This document shows, one piece after another, positions 1 to 6,821 of a stretch of DNA of 10,227 nt. The stretch lies in NCBI GenBank assembly GCA_012719195.1, contig JAAYAV010000078.1, forward strand, positions 1-10,227. The letters run 5' to 3'. Source of the DNA: Anaerolineae bacterium. Its GTDB lineage: Bacteria; Chloroflexota; Anaerolineae; DRVO01. Both the position numbers and the translations under genes were made by a program. Position 1 is the stretch's first letter, and each line of letters opens with the position of its first letter. The notes below the pieces were generated by a model. The model saw only the letters and a program-made list of their open reading frames with translations, was not told the DNA's origin and did not search any database.

Positions 1-1409
1 ACCTCCTCTTGGCGCCATTCCTCCGAAGCTCCGGTGTAGCCCACGCCCGGGCTGTTGCCGAAGGGATCCTTGGTCGTCATCCCAGGCGCCCGCAGCCATT
101 CCCAGGTGGCGCCTTGTTTGGAGGAGATGCCAACGTAGGCCCAGTCGTAGTACTCCTCGATGTCGTGCCACACCCAGTACCGCAGCCAGGGCTCCTCCAG
201 ATGGCGCAGGTCGATCGCCGCCGTTAGGGTCGCGTTGCCGATGGAGTCGTTACCGGACCACCACACCAGGCTGGAGTTGGGTGGGAACTCCGGCACTAGG
301 TCGGCCGTGGCGGCACCGCCGAACTCCAGCTGACCCTCCCAATCTCCTGGAATCAAGACCACATCACAACCGTACTGGGATACCGTGTCGCTGATCGTCG
401 CACCCGAGCGTAGCTCATGGCGGCAGAGGTTCGGGCAACTCGCCGGCTCCGCCGAATCACCGTCGGACGAGATCAGCGTGGGCGCCACCTGAGCGACCGA
501 CCACTGCAGGAACAGGTCGTCCAGGGTGAGGCCGGTGGCGTGATAGGTTAGGTAGGCGCTGAGGGCTTGCCGGCCCGGCTGCGGGTCCACCGCCACCTCG
601 AGGAGCGCCTCCGGCCCGAGGGTGTCGCGCACGAGAGTGAGGAAGCTGGCCGCACTCCGGTAATGCAGGCCGGAGACGGCGGGCTCGGACGACCAGCCGA
701 AGAGCTCGAAGTCCGTGCAGGCCAGCGGCGCCGGTGCTTCCGCTCCCTCCGCCAACTTGGACAGCCCCTCGTTGAACCACGTTTCTTCCTCTGGATCGAC
801 GGCGTACTGGAGCAAGTGCTGGACCTCGTGCTGGATGAGGGCGGCGGAACAGCCACCGTTGGTGCTGCAGGACGACAGGCTGACGTATATCGCGCTGGCG
901 TTGTTGCTGTAGGGATGCTGCCGGTCGCCCGGCTGGTCGGCGGAAGAGAAGTAGCCGCCCATGGCGGACAACTCGGCGTAGACGAGGTCGATAGGAAACA
1001 GGTCGGGGCGGACCATAAGGGCACGCTCCGCAAGGGTGGCCAACAGACCGGCCTGAAGGGCAGTGTCCGCTTCGCGAGCGGCTCGGAGCATTAGGTTCGG
1101 GGACACGCTTGTGCTATCCTGGGCCCACACGCGGAAGGTGTCCGTGTGCCCCACCAAGGTGGTGGTGACCTCGCGGTACTCGCCCCGACGCCCGGCAGCG
1201 ACCCAGAAGCTGCGACCGGGACCCATGCCTGAGGGCGGCGGTACCTCCCCCTCAGGGAGAGTGTCGGGGACGCGCTCGTTGTCGGCGACGCTGTAGAGAA
1301 GGGTATGGCGAGGGGAAGCGTCGGCCACCGTCGGCTCGGCGCCTGGCGAGCATGCCACGGCCAACGCCGCAACAGTCAGTAGAGCGGCTACCAGATTCGG
1401 GAGTTTCAC
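1..1409 (-). CDS. Secreted zinc metallopeptidase with immune-inhibitor-A-like domain, putative lipoprotein (3' end missing)
   Basis: The frame is open from a GTG at 1409 to the left edge: 469 codons, no stop, C-terminus outside the window. The GTG is preceded by GAGG about eight bases upstream. Residues 1-20 form a signal peptide (Lys2, hydrophobic core) ending LAVAC, so Cys20 may be lipidated; Ala at -3 makes the lipobox imperfect. HEVQH at residues 194-198 followed by WFNEGLS (Glu214) gives the two zinc histidines, catalytic Glu195 and a likely third zinc ligand. This pattern resembles gluzincins such as the M30 (hyicolysin) type. Residues about 380-460 contain WVWHDIEEYYDWAYVGIS, a TWEWL block and GNSPGVGYTG, as in the MAM-like domain of immune inhibitor A (M6) proteases. 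I infer an extracytoplasmic protease; substrate unknown. Class confidence is high; the family assignment is less certain. Confidence 0.85.
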   Translation of the reverse strand, partial: MKLPNLVAALLTVAALAVACSPGAEPTVADASPRHTLLYSVADNERVPDTLPEGEVPPPSGMGPGRSFWVAAGRRGEYREVTTTLVGHTDTFRVWAQDSTSVSPNLMLRAAREADTALQAGLLATLAERALMVRPDLFPIDLVYAELSAMGGYFSSADQPGDRQHPYSNNASAIYVSLSSCSTNGGCSAALIQHEVQHLLQYAVDPEEETWFNEGLSKLAEGAEAPAPLACTDFELFGWSSEPAVSGLHYRSAASFLTLVRDTLGPEALLEVAVDPQPGRQALSAYLTYHATGLTLDDLFLQWSVAQVAPTLISSDGDSAEPASCPNLCRHELRSGATISDTVSQYGCDVVLIPGDWEGQLEFGGAATADLVPEFPPNSSLVWWSGNDSIGNATLTAAIDLRHLEEPWLRYWVWHDIEEYYDWAYVGISSKQGATWEWLRAPGMTTKDPFGNSPGVGYTGASEEWRQEE

Positions 1410-1426
1410 AATTGACCTCGCGGCGC

Positions 1427-1432
1427 ATTATA
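1427..1432 (-). promoter_or_regulatory. Candidate -10 box for the metallopeptidase gene
   Basis: The minus strand reads TATAAT here, a perfect sigma-70-type -10 hexamer in otherwise GC-rich DNA, about 18 bases upstream of the GTG start. The transcript leader would be very short, around ten bases, yet still contain the GAGG ribosome-binding site. No good -35 is present: TTGCTG at 1452-1457 matches three positions and its spacing of 19 is long. The plus strand carries TATAAC at 1429-1434 over the same bases, so the element could also serve the divergent gene at 1498. Confidence 0.45.
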
Positions 1433-1497
1433 ACAGCCCAAACGGGGAAGGCAGCAACACGTCTTCTCTGCCAACCGTCTCGGCGGGGAGGCCAGCG

Positions 1498-2079
1498 GTG
1501 AGAGAGAGACCCATTCGGGTCTTCGTCAGTGCTACGCCCGATCTTGAGCCCGAGCGCGAGGTGATTGGGGAGGCACTGGCACGCTTTCCTGTGCCGCTAG
1601 CCTGGGAGATCGCACGGACGCCGCGCCCGGGCGAGCAGACGCCGGAGGCGCTGGCGCTGGTACAGCAGAGCGATCTGTTCCTAGTCCTTCTGGGTGAGGA
1701 CGCCGGTGCTCCGGTGGGGGCAGAGTTGCTGGCGGCCCAGCGGGCGGAGCTGCCGCGGCTGGCGCTGCTGAAGGACGAGCCGCATACACCGGCAGGGCAG
1801 TTCTTCCGGTACAGTAGCGTCGATGACTGGCAGGCCTTTCGCGGTCCCGAGGACTTGCGGCGCCTGGTGCTGCGCTGGCTGGCACAGGAGGTGCTGCGTG
1901 AGGCCATCAAGTTCGGCCTCCAGCCGGACGAGGCGGCACGACTCATCGGGTTCACCCGGGACGAGCAGGCTAAGGATGAGCCTATGGTGGCGGGACATGG
2001 CGAGCCCCAAGGCGCCCAGGATGGCGCGGTGATAGTTTCCGCCCGGCGACCGCCGCGCGCCGAGTCCACGCCAGAATGA
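1498..2079 (+). CDS. Stand-alone DUF4062-like (TIR/nucleoside-hydrolase-like fold) protein
   Basis: 193 residues from a GTG start with a strong GGGGAGG six bases upstream (1485-1491). The N-terminus RVFVSATPDLEPEREVI (residues 7-23), PLAWEIAR with Glu37, the alternating hydrophobic strand SDLFLVLLGEDAG (58-70) and a Glu76/Ala-rich helix follow the order of the DUF4062 domain (typically VFVSST..DL..ER, then WE, then SDxxxxxxG). The domain ends near residue 93. A helical region (115-155) and a polar, low-complexity tail (160-193) follow. No signal peptide or membrane segment is visible. DUF4062 domains are usually the N-terminal part of larger NTPase or repeat proteins; here the domain is alone. 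It is the first gene of a dense plus-strand run and lies 49 bp before the dehydrogenase. Its function is unknown; a nucleotide-processing or signalling role is inference from fold similarity. Confidence 0.7.
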   Translation: MRERPIRVFVSATPDLEPEREVIGEALARFPVPLAWEIARTPRPGEQTPEALALVQQSDLFLVLLGEDAGAPVGAELLAAQRAELPRLALLKDEPHTPAGQFFRYSSVDDWQAFRGPEDLRRLVLRWLAQEVLREAIKFGLQPDEAARLIGFTRDEQAKDEPMVAGHGEPQGAQDGAVIVSARRPPRAESTPE

Positions 2080-2128
2080 AGGCGGCATCAGTCTTGTCCG
2101 GTACGCCGCAGTAGGGAGTAGACGCGCT

Positions 2129-3166
2129 ATGCAGGGGCTACTGAAGGAAGAGCCCGGTCCCGGGCACGTCCGCTTGGCCGAGGTCCCGGAACCACATCCC
2201 GGTCCGGGCCAAGTGCGCATCGCTGTGCAGGCTGCTGGTATCTGCGGCTCTGACCTGCACATCCTTCATGACGACATCAAGCTGCTGGTCCGTCCGCCGG
2301 TGGTGATGGGACATGAGTTCTCCGGCTACATAGACGAGCTGGGTGCGGGCGTCACCGACTGGAAGATGGGCGACCGGGTGACGGCCGAGACGGCGGTACG
2401 GACCTGTGGTCGCTGTCTTTCCTGCCGCACGGGGAGCCCCAACCGTTGCTCGCAGAAGGAGATCATCGGCTACATCCACGATGGTGCTTTCGCGCCCTAC
2501 ACCGTCGTCTACGCCGAGAGGCTGCACCGCCTCCCCGACGAGGTGGACTACGTGAGCGGGGCGATGACGGAGCCCCTGGCCTGCTGCGTGAGGCTCCTCT
2601 GTGATATGACGGTGATCCGGCCGCATGATCTGGTTGTGGTGGCGGGCCCGGGGGCCATCGGCCTGCTGTGCGCCCAGGTGGCGAAGGCGGCCGGGGCCCG
2701 GGTGTGCCTGGTGGGCACCAGCGTGGATGCAGACCGTCTGCACGTGGCCGCAGGGCTGGGCCTAACCTGGACGCTGCGGGCCGACCAGGACGATGTCGCT
2801 GCCGCCATCATGGACGCGAGCGATGGCGAGGGTGCCGACGTGTACGTGGAGGCGTCCGGTGCGCCGGCGGCGGCCCGCATGGGGCTGGAGCTGACGCGGC
2901 GGAATGGGCAGTACGCGCAGATCGGACTGGCGGGAGGGGCCTTCCCTCTTGACTTGTCGCTCCTGGCTTACAAGGAACTCCGGATGGTGGGCTCGTTGGG
3001 GCAGACCGCGCCCGGTTGGACGCGGGCGCTAGGCATGATGGCCTCCGGTCAGGTGCAGGTCCGGCCGCTGGCGACACACGTTCTGCCCTTGAGCCGCTGG
3101 GACGAGGGCTTCCGGCTCTTCGAGAGTAAGGAAGGGATCAAGGTGATCCTCATTCCCGGTCAGTAG
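2129..3166 (+). CDS. Zinc-dependent medium-chain alcohol/polyol dehydrogenase
   Basis: 345 residues, the normal length for the sorbitol/threonine dehydrogenase group of the medium-chain family, which oxidises secondary alcohols or polyols with NAD(P). The start ATG has AGGGAG ten bases upstream. Catalytic zinc ligands are visible: Cys39 in GICGSDLH, the GHE motif (His62, Glu63) and Glu148 in TEPLACC. Cys93, Cys96, Cys99 and Cys107 form the structural zinc lobe. The Rossmann motif GPGAIGLL spans residues 173-180. The following strand ends LVGTSVDADRL, without the acidic residue that NAD-specific relatives usually place at its tip, so cofactor preference is unclear. The protein is soluble and presumably cytoplasmic. 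It lies 13 bp upstream of trmD and is probably co-transcribed with it. Family assignment is secure; the substrate cannot be read from sequence, so no gene symbol is given. Confidence 0.93.
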   Translation: MQGLLKEEPGPGHVRLAEVPEPHPGPGQVRIAVQAAGICGSDLHILHDDIKLLVRPPVVMGHEFSGYIDELGAGVTDWKMGDRVTAETAVRTCGRCLSCRTGSPNRCSQKEIIGYIHDGAFAPYTVVYAERLHRLPDEVDYVSGAMTEPLACCVRLLCDMTVIRPHDLVVVAGPGAIGLLCAQVAKAAGARVCLVGTSVDADRLHVAAGLGLTWTLRADQDDVAAAIMDASDGEGADVYVEASGAPAAARMGLELTRRNGQYAQIGLAGGAFPLDLSLLAYKELRMVGSLGQTAPGWTRALGMMASGQVQVRPLATHVLPLSRWDEGFRLFESKEGIKVILIPGQ

Positions 3167-3169
3167 GCG

Positions 3170-3174
3170 AGGAG
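3170..3174 (+). promoter_or_regulatory. Ribosome-binding site fixing the TTG start of trmD
   Basis: AGGAG lies five bases before the TTG at 3180. Translation from this TTG gives MVRFDVFTLFPGMF, the normal TrmD N-terminus, and no ATG or GTG lies closer, so the rare start codon is well supported. Confidence 0.75.
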
Positions 3175-3179
3175 AGAGA

Positions 3180-3938
3180 TTGGTTCGTTTCGATGTCTTC
3201 ACCCTCTTTCCTGGAATGTTCGACGGCCCGCTAGGGGACAGCATCGTCTCCCGCGCCGTTAGGGCCGGCCTGGTATCCTGGCAGGCTCACAACATCCGGG
3301 ACTACGCCACCGACAAGCACCACGTCACCGACGACCTGCCCTATGGGGGCGGGGGCGGCATGGTGATGAAGGCGGAGCCGCTGGTGCGAGCGGTTGAGTC
3401 TGTGGTGGAGGATCGGGGCTCACCGGACGTGGAGGTGCTGCTCCTCACTCCCCAGGGCGATCGGCTCAGCCAGGCCTTGGCTCGGCGCCTGAGCAACAGG
3501 CGGCGCCTGGCCCTCATCTGCGGGCGCTATGAAGGGGTGGACGAACGGGTGCCGCAGCTGCTTGAGGCGCGCCCGGTGTCCATCGGCGACTACGTGCTGA
3601 GCGGCGGGGAGCTGGCGGCCATGGTGCTGATCGAAGTCGTGGCCCGCCTCGTGCCCGGGGTCCTGGGCGACCCTGACGCCACCTTCGAGGACAGCCACTC
3701 CGAGGGCTTGCTGGAGTATCCGCACTACACTCGGCCGGCGGAATTCGGCGGCATTTCGGCGCCGGACGTGCTTCTCTCCGGCAACCATGCCCAGGTGTAC
3801 CGTTGGCGCCGGCAGCAGTCCTTGCGACGAACGCTGCTGCGCCGGCCCGACATGCTCGATCGCGCCCGGCTCGATGACGCCGATCGCGACTACTTGGCAG
3901 AACTAAGACGGAATCTGGACGAGGAGAGCCAACGCTGA
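3180..3938 (+). CDS. trmD: tRNA (guanine-37-N1)-methyltransferase TrmD
   Basis: 252 residues, full length for TrmD, the SPOUT-class enzyme that uses S-adenosylmethionine to methylate G37 of tRNAs reading CNN codons and so prevents +1 frameshifting. It starts at TTG. All hallmarks are present: FDVFTLFPGMF at the N-terminus, DDLPYGGGGGMVMK (51-64), the trefoil-knot cofactor site LTPQGDRLSQ (89-98), CGRYEGVDERV (114-124), SIGDYVLSGGELA (134-146), and the flexible DSHSEGLLEYPHYTRP segment (171-186), with Asp171 as the probable catalytic base. LLSGNHAQVYRWRR (198-211) begins the tRNA-binding C-terminal domain. In many bacteria trmD lies with rpsP, rimM and rplS. Here it follows a dehydrogenase by 13 bp and is followed at once by a hydantoinase-like gene, with none of those partners in the window. 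Confidence 0.98.
   Translation: MVRFDVFTLFPGMFDGPLGDSIVSRAVRAGLVSWQAHNIRDYATDKHHVTDDLPYGGGGGMVMKAEPLVRAVESVVEDRGSPDVEVLLLTPQGDRLSQALARRLSNRRRLALICGRYEGVDERVPQLLEARPVSIGDYVLSGGELAAMVLIEVVARLVPGVLGDPDATFEDSHSEGLLEYPHYTRPAEFGGISAPDVLLSGNHAQVYRWRRQQSLRRTLLRRPDMLDRARLDDADRDYLAELRRNLDEESQR
3923..3926 (+). promoter_or_regulatory. Shine-Dalgarno of the hydantoinase-like gene, better placed for a CTG start at 3935
   Basis: GGAG (within GAGGAGAG) inside the end of trmD lies eight bases before a CTG at 3935 that is in frame with the downstream gene and overlaps the trmD stop codon. The nearest conventional start, TTG at 3950, is 23 bases away with no other Shine-Dalgarno before it. Either the gene starts at CTG, or the TTG is used by re-initiation after trmD. 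Confidence 0.5.
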
Positions 3939-3949
3939 ATACGGCCGAT

Positions 3950-5971
3950 TTGGGACTGGGAATCGATACTGGCGGCACCTACACCGATGCCGCTGCGGTG
4001 AACACGGCCACCGGGGAAGTGGTCGCCACGGGCAAGTCGCCGACCACGCGGCACGACCTGGCGGAGGGAATCATCGCCGCTGTGCGGCAGATTCCGCCGG
4101 AGGTCCTGGCGCGCATCGGACTGGTGTCTCTCTCGACGACTCTGGCTACCAACTCCATAGTGGAGGGCGAAGGCGCCCCGATCTGCCTACTCCTCATCGG
4201 GCACGACCGCGAGTTGTTCCGTAGCTACGACCTTCATCGCTGGCTGCCCACAGCGAACCTGACTTTCGTTCCCGGCGGGCACAACGGTGTCGGCGCCGAG
4301 TGTGAGCCACTCGATGAGGAGGAGGTGCGGCGCGTTGCTCGTGAGGAAGGCGGCCGAGTCTCCGCCTTCGCCGTCAGCGGCTACTTCGGGGTTCGCAACG
4401 CTGATCACGAGCTGCGGGCGCGCCGGATCCTCGAGGAAGAGACGGGGCTGCCGGTTACCTGCGGGCACGAGCTGGCGACGGAGCTGGACTCGGTGCTCCG
4501 CGCGGCGACCTGCGCGTTGAATGCCAGCCTGGTGCCGCTGCTTCGCGACCTGATGGAGTCGCTGGGGCGGGCACTCGGGGAACTGGGCGTCCGGGCTCCG
4601 GCCATGGTGGTGCGGGGAGACGGCTCGCTCATGCGCATGGAAATGGCCCTGGAGCGCCCCGTCGAGACCATACTGAGCGGCCCGGCGGCGAGCGTGGTGG
4701 GGGCGCAGGCGCTGGCCAAGCTATCCGACATGCTGGTGATCGACATCGGCGGCACCACCACGGACTTGGCCACCGTGCGCGACGGCATGCCGCGCCTCAA
4801 CCGGCGCGGGGCTTCGGTTGGGCGCTGGCGCACGTTAGTGCGGGCGGTGCAGACCGTGAGTAGCGGCCTGGGTGGCGACAGCCAGGTTACGCTCGACGAA
4901 GGGTCGCGGTTGCGTGTCGGTCCGCAGCGAGCGGTACCAGTGGCGTATGCGGCCTGGGCCTATCCCAGCGTGCTGGACGTGCTCCGCGAGGGGCTGGACC
5001 GGGTGAGCCGGCTGGAGCCGCGGGATCTGGTTATGTATCTCCTCGCCCGACCGCCCAAGGGGCTGGAGCTGTCGGCAGTGGAGGAGCGCATCCTTGAGGC
5101 GGTCCAGACAGGGCCCCAACCGCTGTGGCGGCTCGCCACGCGCGATCCGTGGGTGCACTTCTACCTGTCGAACCGTAACCGACTGGAGACTAGTGGCGTC
5201 CTAGCTCGCTGCGCGTTCACTCCCACCGACGCCCTGCACTTGCGGGGGCTCTTCCAGGAATGGAACGTTGAGGGCTCGGAGTTGGCGGCGCGGCAGCTGT
5301 CCTGGTACACCCAGACCGACGCGGACGAGGTCGTGGAGCGAGTACAGGTCCTGGTGCGTCACGCCATGGTGCGGGCCATGGCAGGCATGCTAGCCAACGG
5401 TTCGGAAGAGCCGATGGCCGAGCCTGACGGCCGCCTGATGGAACTAGCGCTCAACCGCAACGGCAGCGCCCTGGAGGTACAGCTTCATTCGCACCTGCCC
5501 ATAGTGGGGTTGGGGGCGCCGGCGGCGCACTTCGTCCTGCCGGCAGCGCAAGCCATCAATGGCGCTCCCGTCCTCCCGCCGCACCATGCTGTGGCCAACG
5601 CCGTCGGCGCAATCTGCGGCAGTGTCGTGATACGCGAAACACTGGGGGTGCAACCGGTGTACCACTCCGCCGGACTGGACTCCTACGTCGTGACCGGACC
5701 CTTCGCCAGTGTACCGCACAATGACCGCGAGGCCGCGATCAGGGATGCCCAGCGGCGGGCACGGTCCTTGGCGCTGCAGGCGGCGGAACGCGCCGGGGCG
5801 GCCGAGATCGAGGTGAGTGTTGAGGTGGTGAATGACGAGGCCACCCCCGGGCCTGGCTACGGCGACCGCCTCTACCTCGGCTCGACCGTGACGGCGACGG
5901 CGGTGGGGCGGCCGCGGTTCGCCTCTGAGCTCCCCGAGCCGGAGGTGGAAGCGGAGGAAGCGCTGTGGTGA
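3950..5971 (+). CDS. Stand-alone hydantoinase/oxoprolinase (HyuA-like) family protein
   Basis: 673 residues from TTG; a CTG at 3935 would add five. In-frame TGA at 3875 excludes much longer forms. The two actin-fold phosphate motifs of the HyuA family are present: IDTGGTYTD (5-13) opening the N-terminal domain, and DIGGTTTDLATV (265-276) opening the hydantoinase-A domain. SLSTTLATNSIVEG (60-73) and VRGDGSLM...ETILSGPAASVVGAQ (221-253) are further family blocks. Relatives use ATP to open cyclic amides (5-oxoproline, hydantoins) or, in carboxylases, to activate substrates. Residues about 372-433 look like a winged helix (ERILEAVQTGPQPLWRLA, a second helix, then SGVLARCAFTPTDALHLRG). This architecture matches the roughly 650-700-residue family members that occur without a HyuB subunit, and no hyuB is present here. 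The protein is probably cytoplasmic and its substrate unknown. It is coupled to trmD upstream and overlaps the TIM-barrel gene downstream. Confidence 0.9.
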   Translation: MGLGIDTGGTYTDAAAVNTATGEVVATGKSPTTRHDLAEGIIAAVRQIPPEVLARIGLVSLSTTLATNSIVEGEGAPICLLLIGHDRELFRSYDLHRWLPTANLTFVPGGHNGVGAECEPLDEEEVRRVAREEGGRVSAFAVSGYFGVRNADHELRARRILEEETGLPVTCGHELATELDSVLRAATCALNASLVPLLRDLMESLGRALGELGVRAPAMVVRGDGSLMRMEMALERPVETILSGPAASVVGAQALAKLSDMLVIDIGGTTTDLATVRDGMPRLNRRGASVGRWRTLVRAVQTVSSGLGGDSQVTLDEGSRLRVGPQRAVPVAYAAWAYPSVLDVLREGLDRVSRLEPRDLVMYLLARPPKGLELSAVEERILEAVQTGPQPLWRLATRDPWVHFYLSNRNRLETSGVLARCAFTPTDALHLRGLFQEWNVEGSELAARQLSWYTQTDADEVVERVQVLVRHAMVRAMAGMLANGSEEPMAEPDGRLMELALNRNGSALEVQLHSHLPIVGLGAPAAHFVLPAAQAINGAPVLPPHHAVANAVGAICGSVVIRETLGVQPVYHSAGLDSYVVTGPFASVPHNDREAAIRDAQRRARSLALQAAERAGAAEIEVSVEVVNDEATPGPGYGDRLYLGSTVTATAVGRPRFASELPEPEVEAEEALW

Positions 5972-6777
5972 TTTCTGTCTGCTTCTTTTCCGACGAGGTC
6001 TCACCCGACTTCGGCGAGTCGCTGCGCCTGGGACGGGCAGCAGGGGCGGAGTCGGTGGAGCTGCGATCGCGGCTCTTCGGCAAGCGCGTGGATCAGCTGA
6101 ACGCGGGCGAGCTGCGCCAGATCCGTGGCTTGCTCGCGGGCGAGGGTCTGGCGTGCGCCATCATCGCCTCCAGCTTCGGCAAGTGCGACCTGGATTCGGA
6201 CGAGCAGTGGCGCGAGCACGAGGAGATACTGCGCGGCTCTATCGCCGCCGCGCATGCTCTGGAGACGGACTTGGTGCGCTGCTTCCCCTTCTGGACCCCA
6301 AGCCGGCAGGACCTACCGCGTCCCGATCTGGACGCCAATCTAGGCCGGATTGTGGAGCGGCTGGGCTGGGCGGTGGAGGTGGCGGAGCGTGAAGGAGTGG
6401 TGCTGTGCCTGGAGACCGAGGCGGCTACCTACTCCGGCAGCTGCGCCGAGGTGGATGCCATCACCCGGGCTCTAGGACCTTCCCCCGCCGTGGCCATAGC
6501 CTGGGACGTGAACAACGCCTGGCTGGCCGGTGGTGAGGATCCGGTCGCGGTCGGCTATCCCCTGCTTCGCGACCGGGTGCGGCACCTGCATATCAAGCCA
6601 AATGGCGACGGTAGCCTGGCCACCATCGCGGACTCGGTTCGATCCTACGGCGAATTACTGTCATTGTTCGCGATATCGGGCTATGAGGGCGCGGCCAGCA
6701 TCGAGCACTGGGGCAGCTCGGAGGCCATGCTGGCGGGTATCCGGCAGTTGTGTCGCCTGAGGAACGACCTATCGTAG
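5965..6777 (+). CDS. Xylose-isomerase-like TIM-barrel protein (sugar phosphate isomerase/epimerase family)
   Basis: 270 residues, the usual size of the single-domain AP-endonuclease-2/xylose-isomerase-like TIM-barrel family, whose members isomerise or epimerise sugars, inositols or hydroxypyruvate, or are lyases. Likely divalent-metal ligands sit at the ends of barrel strands: Glu150 in VVLCLETE, Asp181 in AWDVNNAW, His209 in HLHIKPNGDG and Glu247 in ASIEHWG. The start is GTG at 5965, seven bases after GGAGG (5953-5957); a second GTG at 5968 would give a four-base overlap with the stop of the preceding gene. Either way the two genes are translationally coupled, which suggests a shared pathway. 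No signal peptide is visible. Exact reaction and substrate cannot be assigned; the fold call is solid. Confidence 0.88.
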   Translation: MVISVCFFSDEVSPDFGESLRLGRAAGAESVELRSRLFGKRVDQLNAGELRQIRGLLAGEGLACAIIASSFGKCDLDSDEQWREHEEILRGSIAAAHALETDLVRCFPFWTPSRQDLPRPDLDANLGRIVERLGWAVEVAEREGVVLCLETEAATYSGSCAEVDAITRALGPSPAVAIAWDVNNAWLAGGEDPVAVGYPLLRDRVRHLHIKPNGDGSLATIADSVRSYGELLSLFAISGYEGAASIEHWGSSEAMLAGIRQLCRLRNDLS

Positions 6778-6821
6778 GTGAGGCAACCGACTCACTCTAG
6801 GCGCGGCCGGCAGGACTGAGG

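Noticed and set aside
548..1094. Open frames of 160-175 residues on both strands within the metallopeptidase region
   Set aside because: Only the frame read from 1409 down to the edge gives coherent protein motifs (signal peptide, HEVQH, the MAM-like block); the others are low-complexity shadows.
1428..2262. Long antisense open frames opposite the DUF4062-like gene
   Set aside because: Their translations are Arg/Ser/Pro-rich with no recognisable domain, typical of antisense frames in GC-rich DNA; the plus-strand gene has a strong ribosome-binding site and family motifs.
6778..6795. Inverted repeat GTGAG/CTCAC after the TIM-barrel gene, a possible terminator
   Set aside because: The stem is only five base pairs with an eight-base loop and no following T-run, so it is too weak to call a rho-independent terminator.
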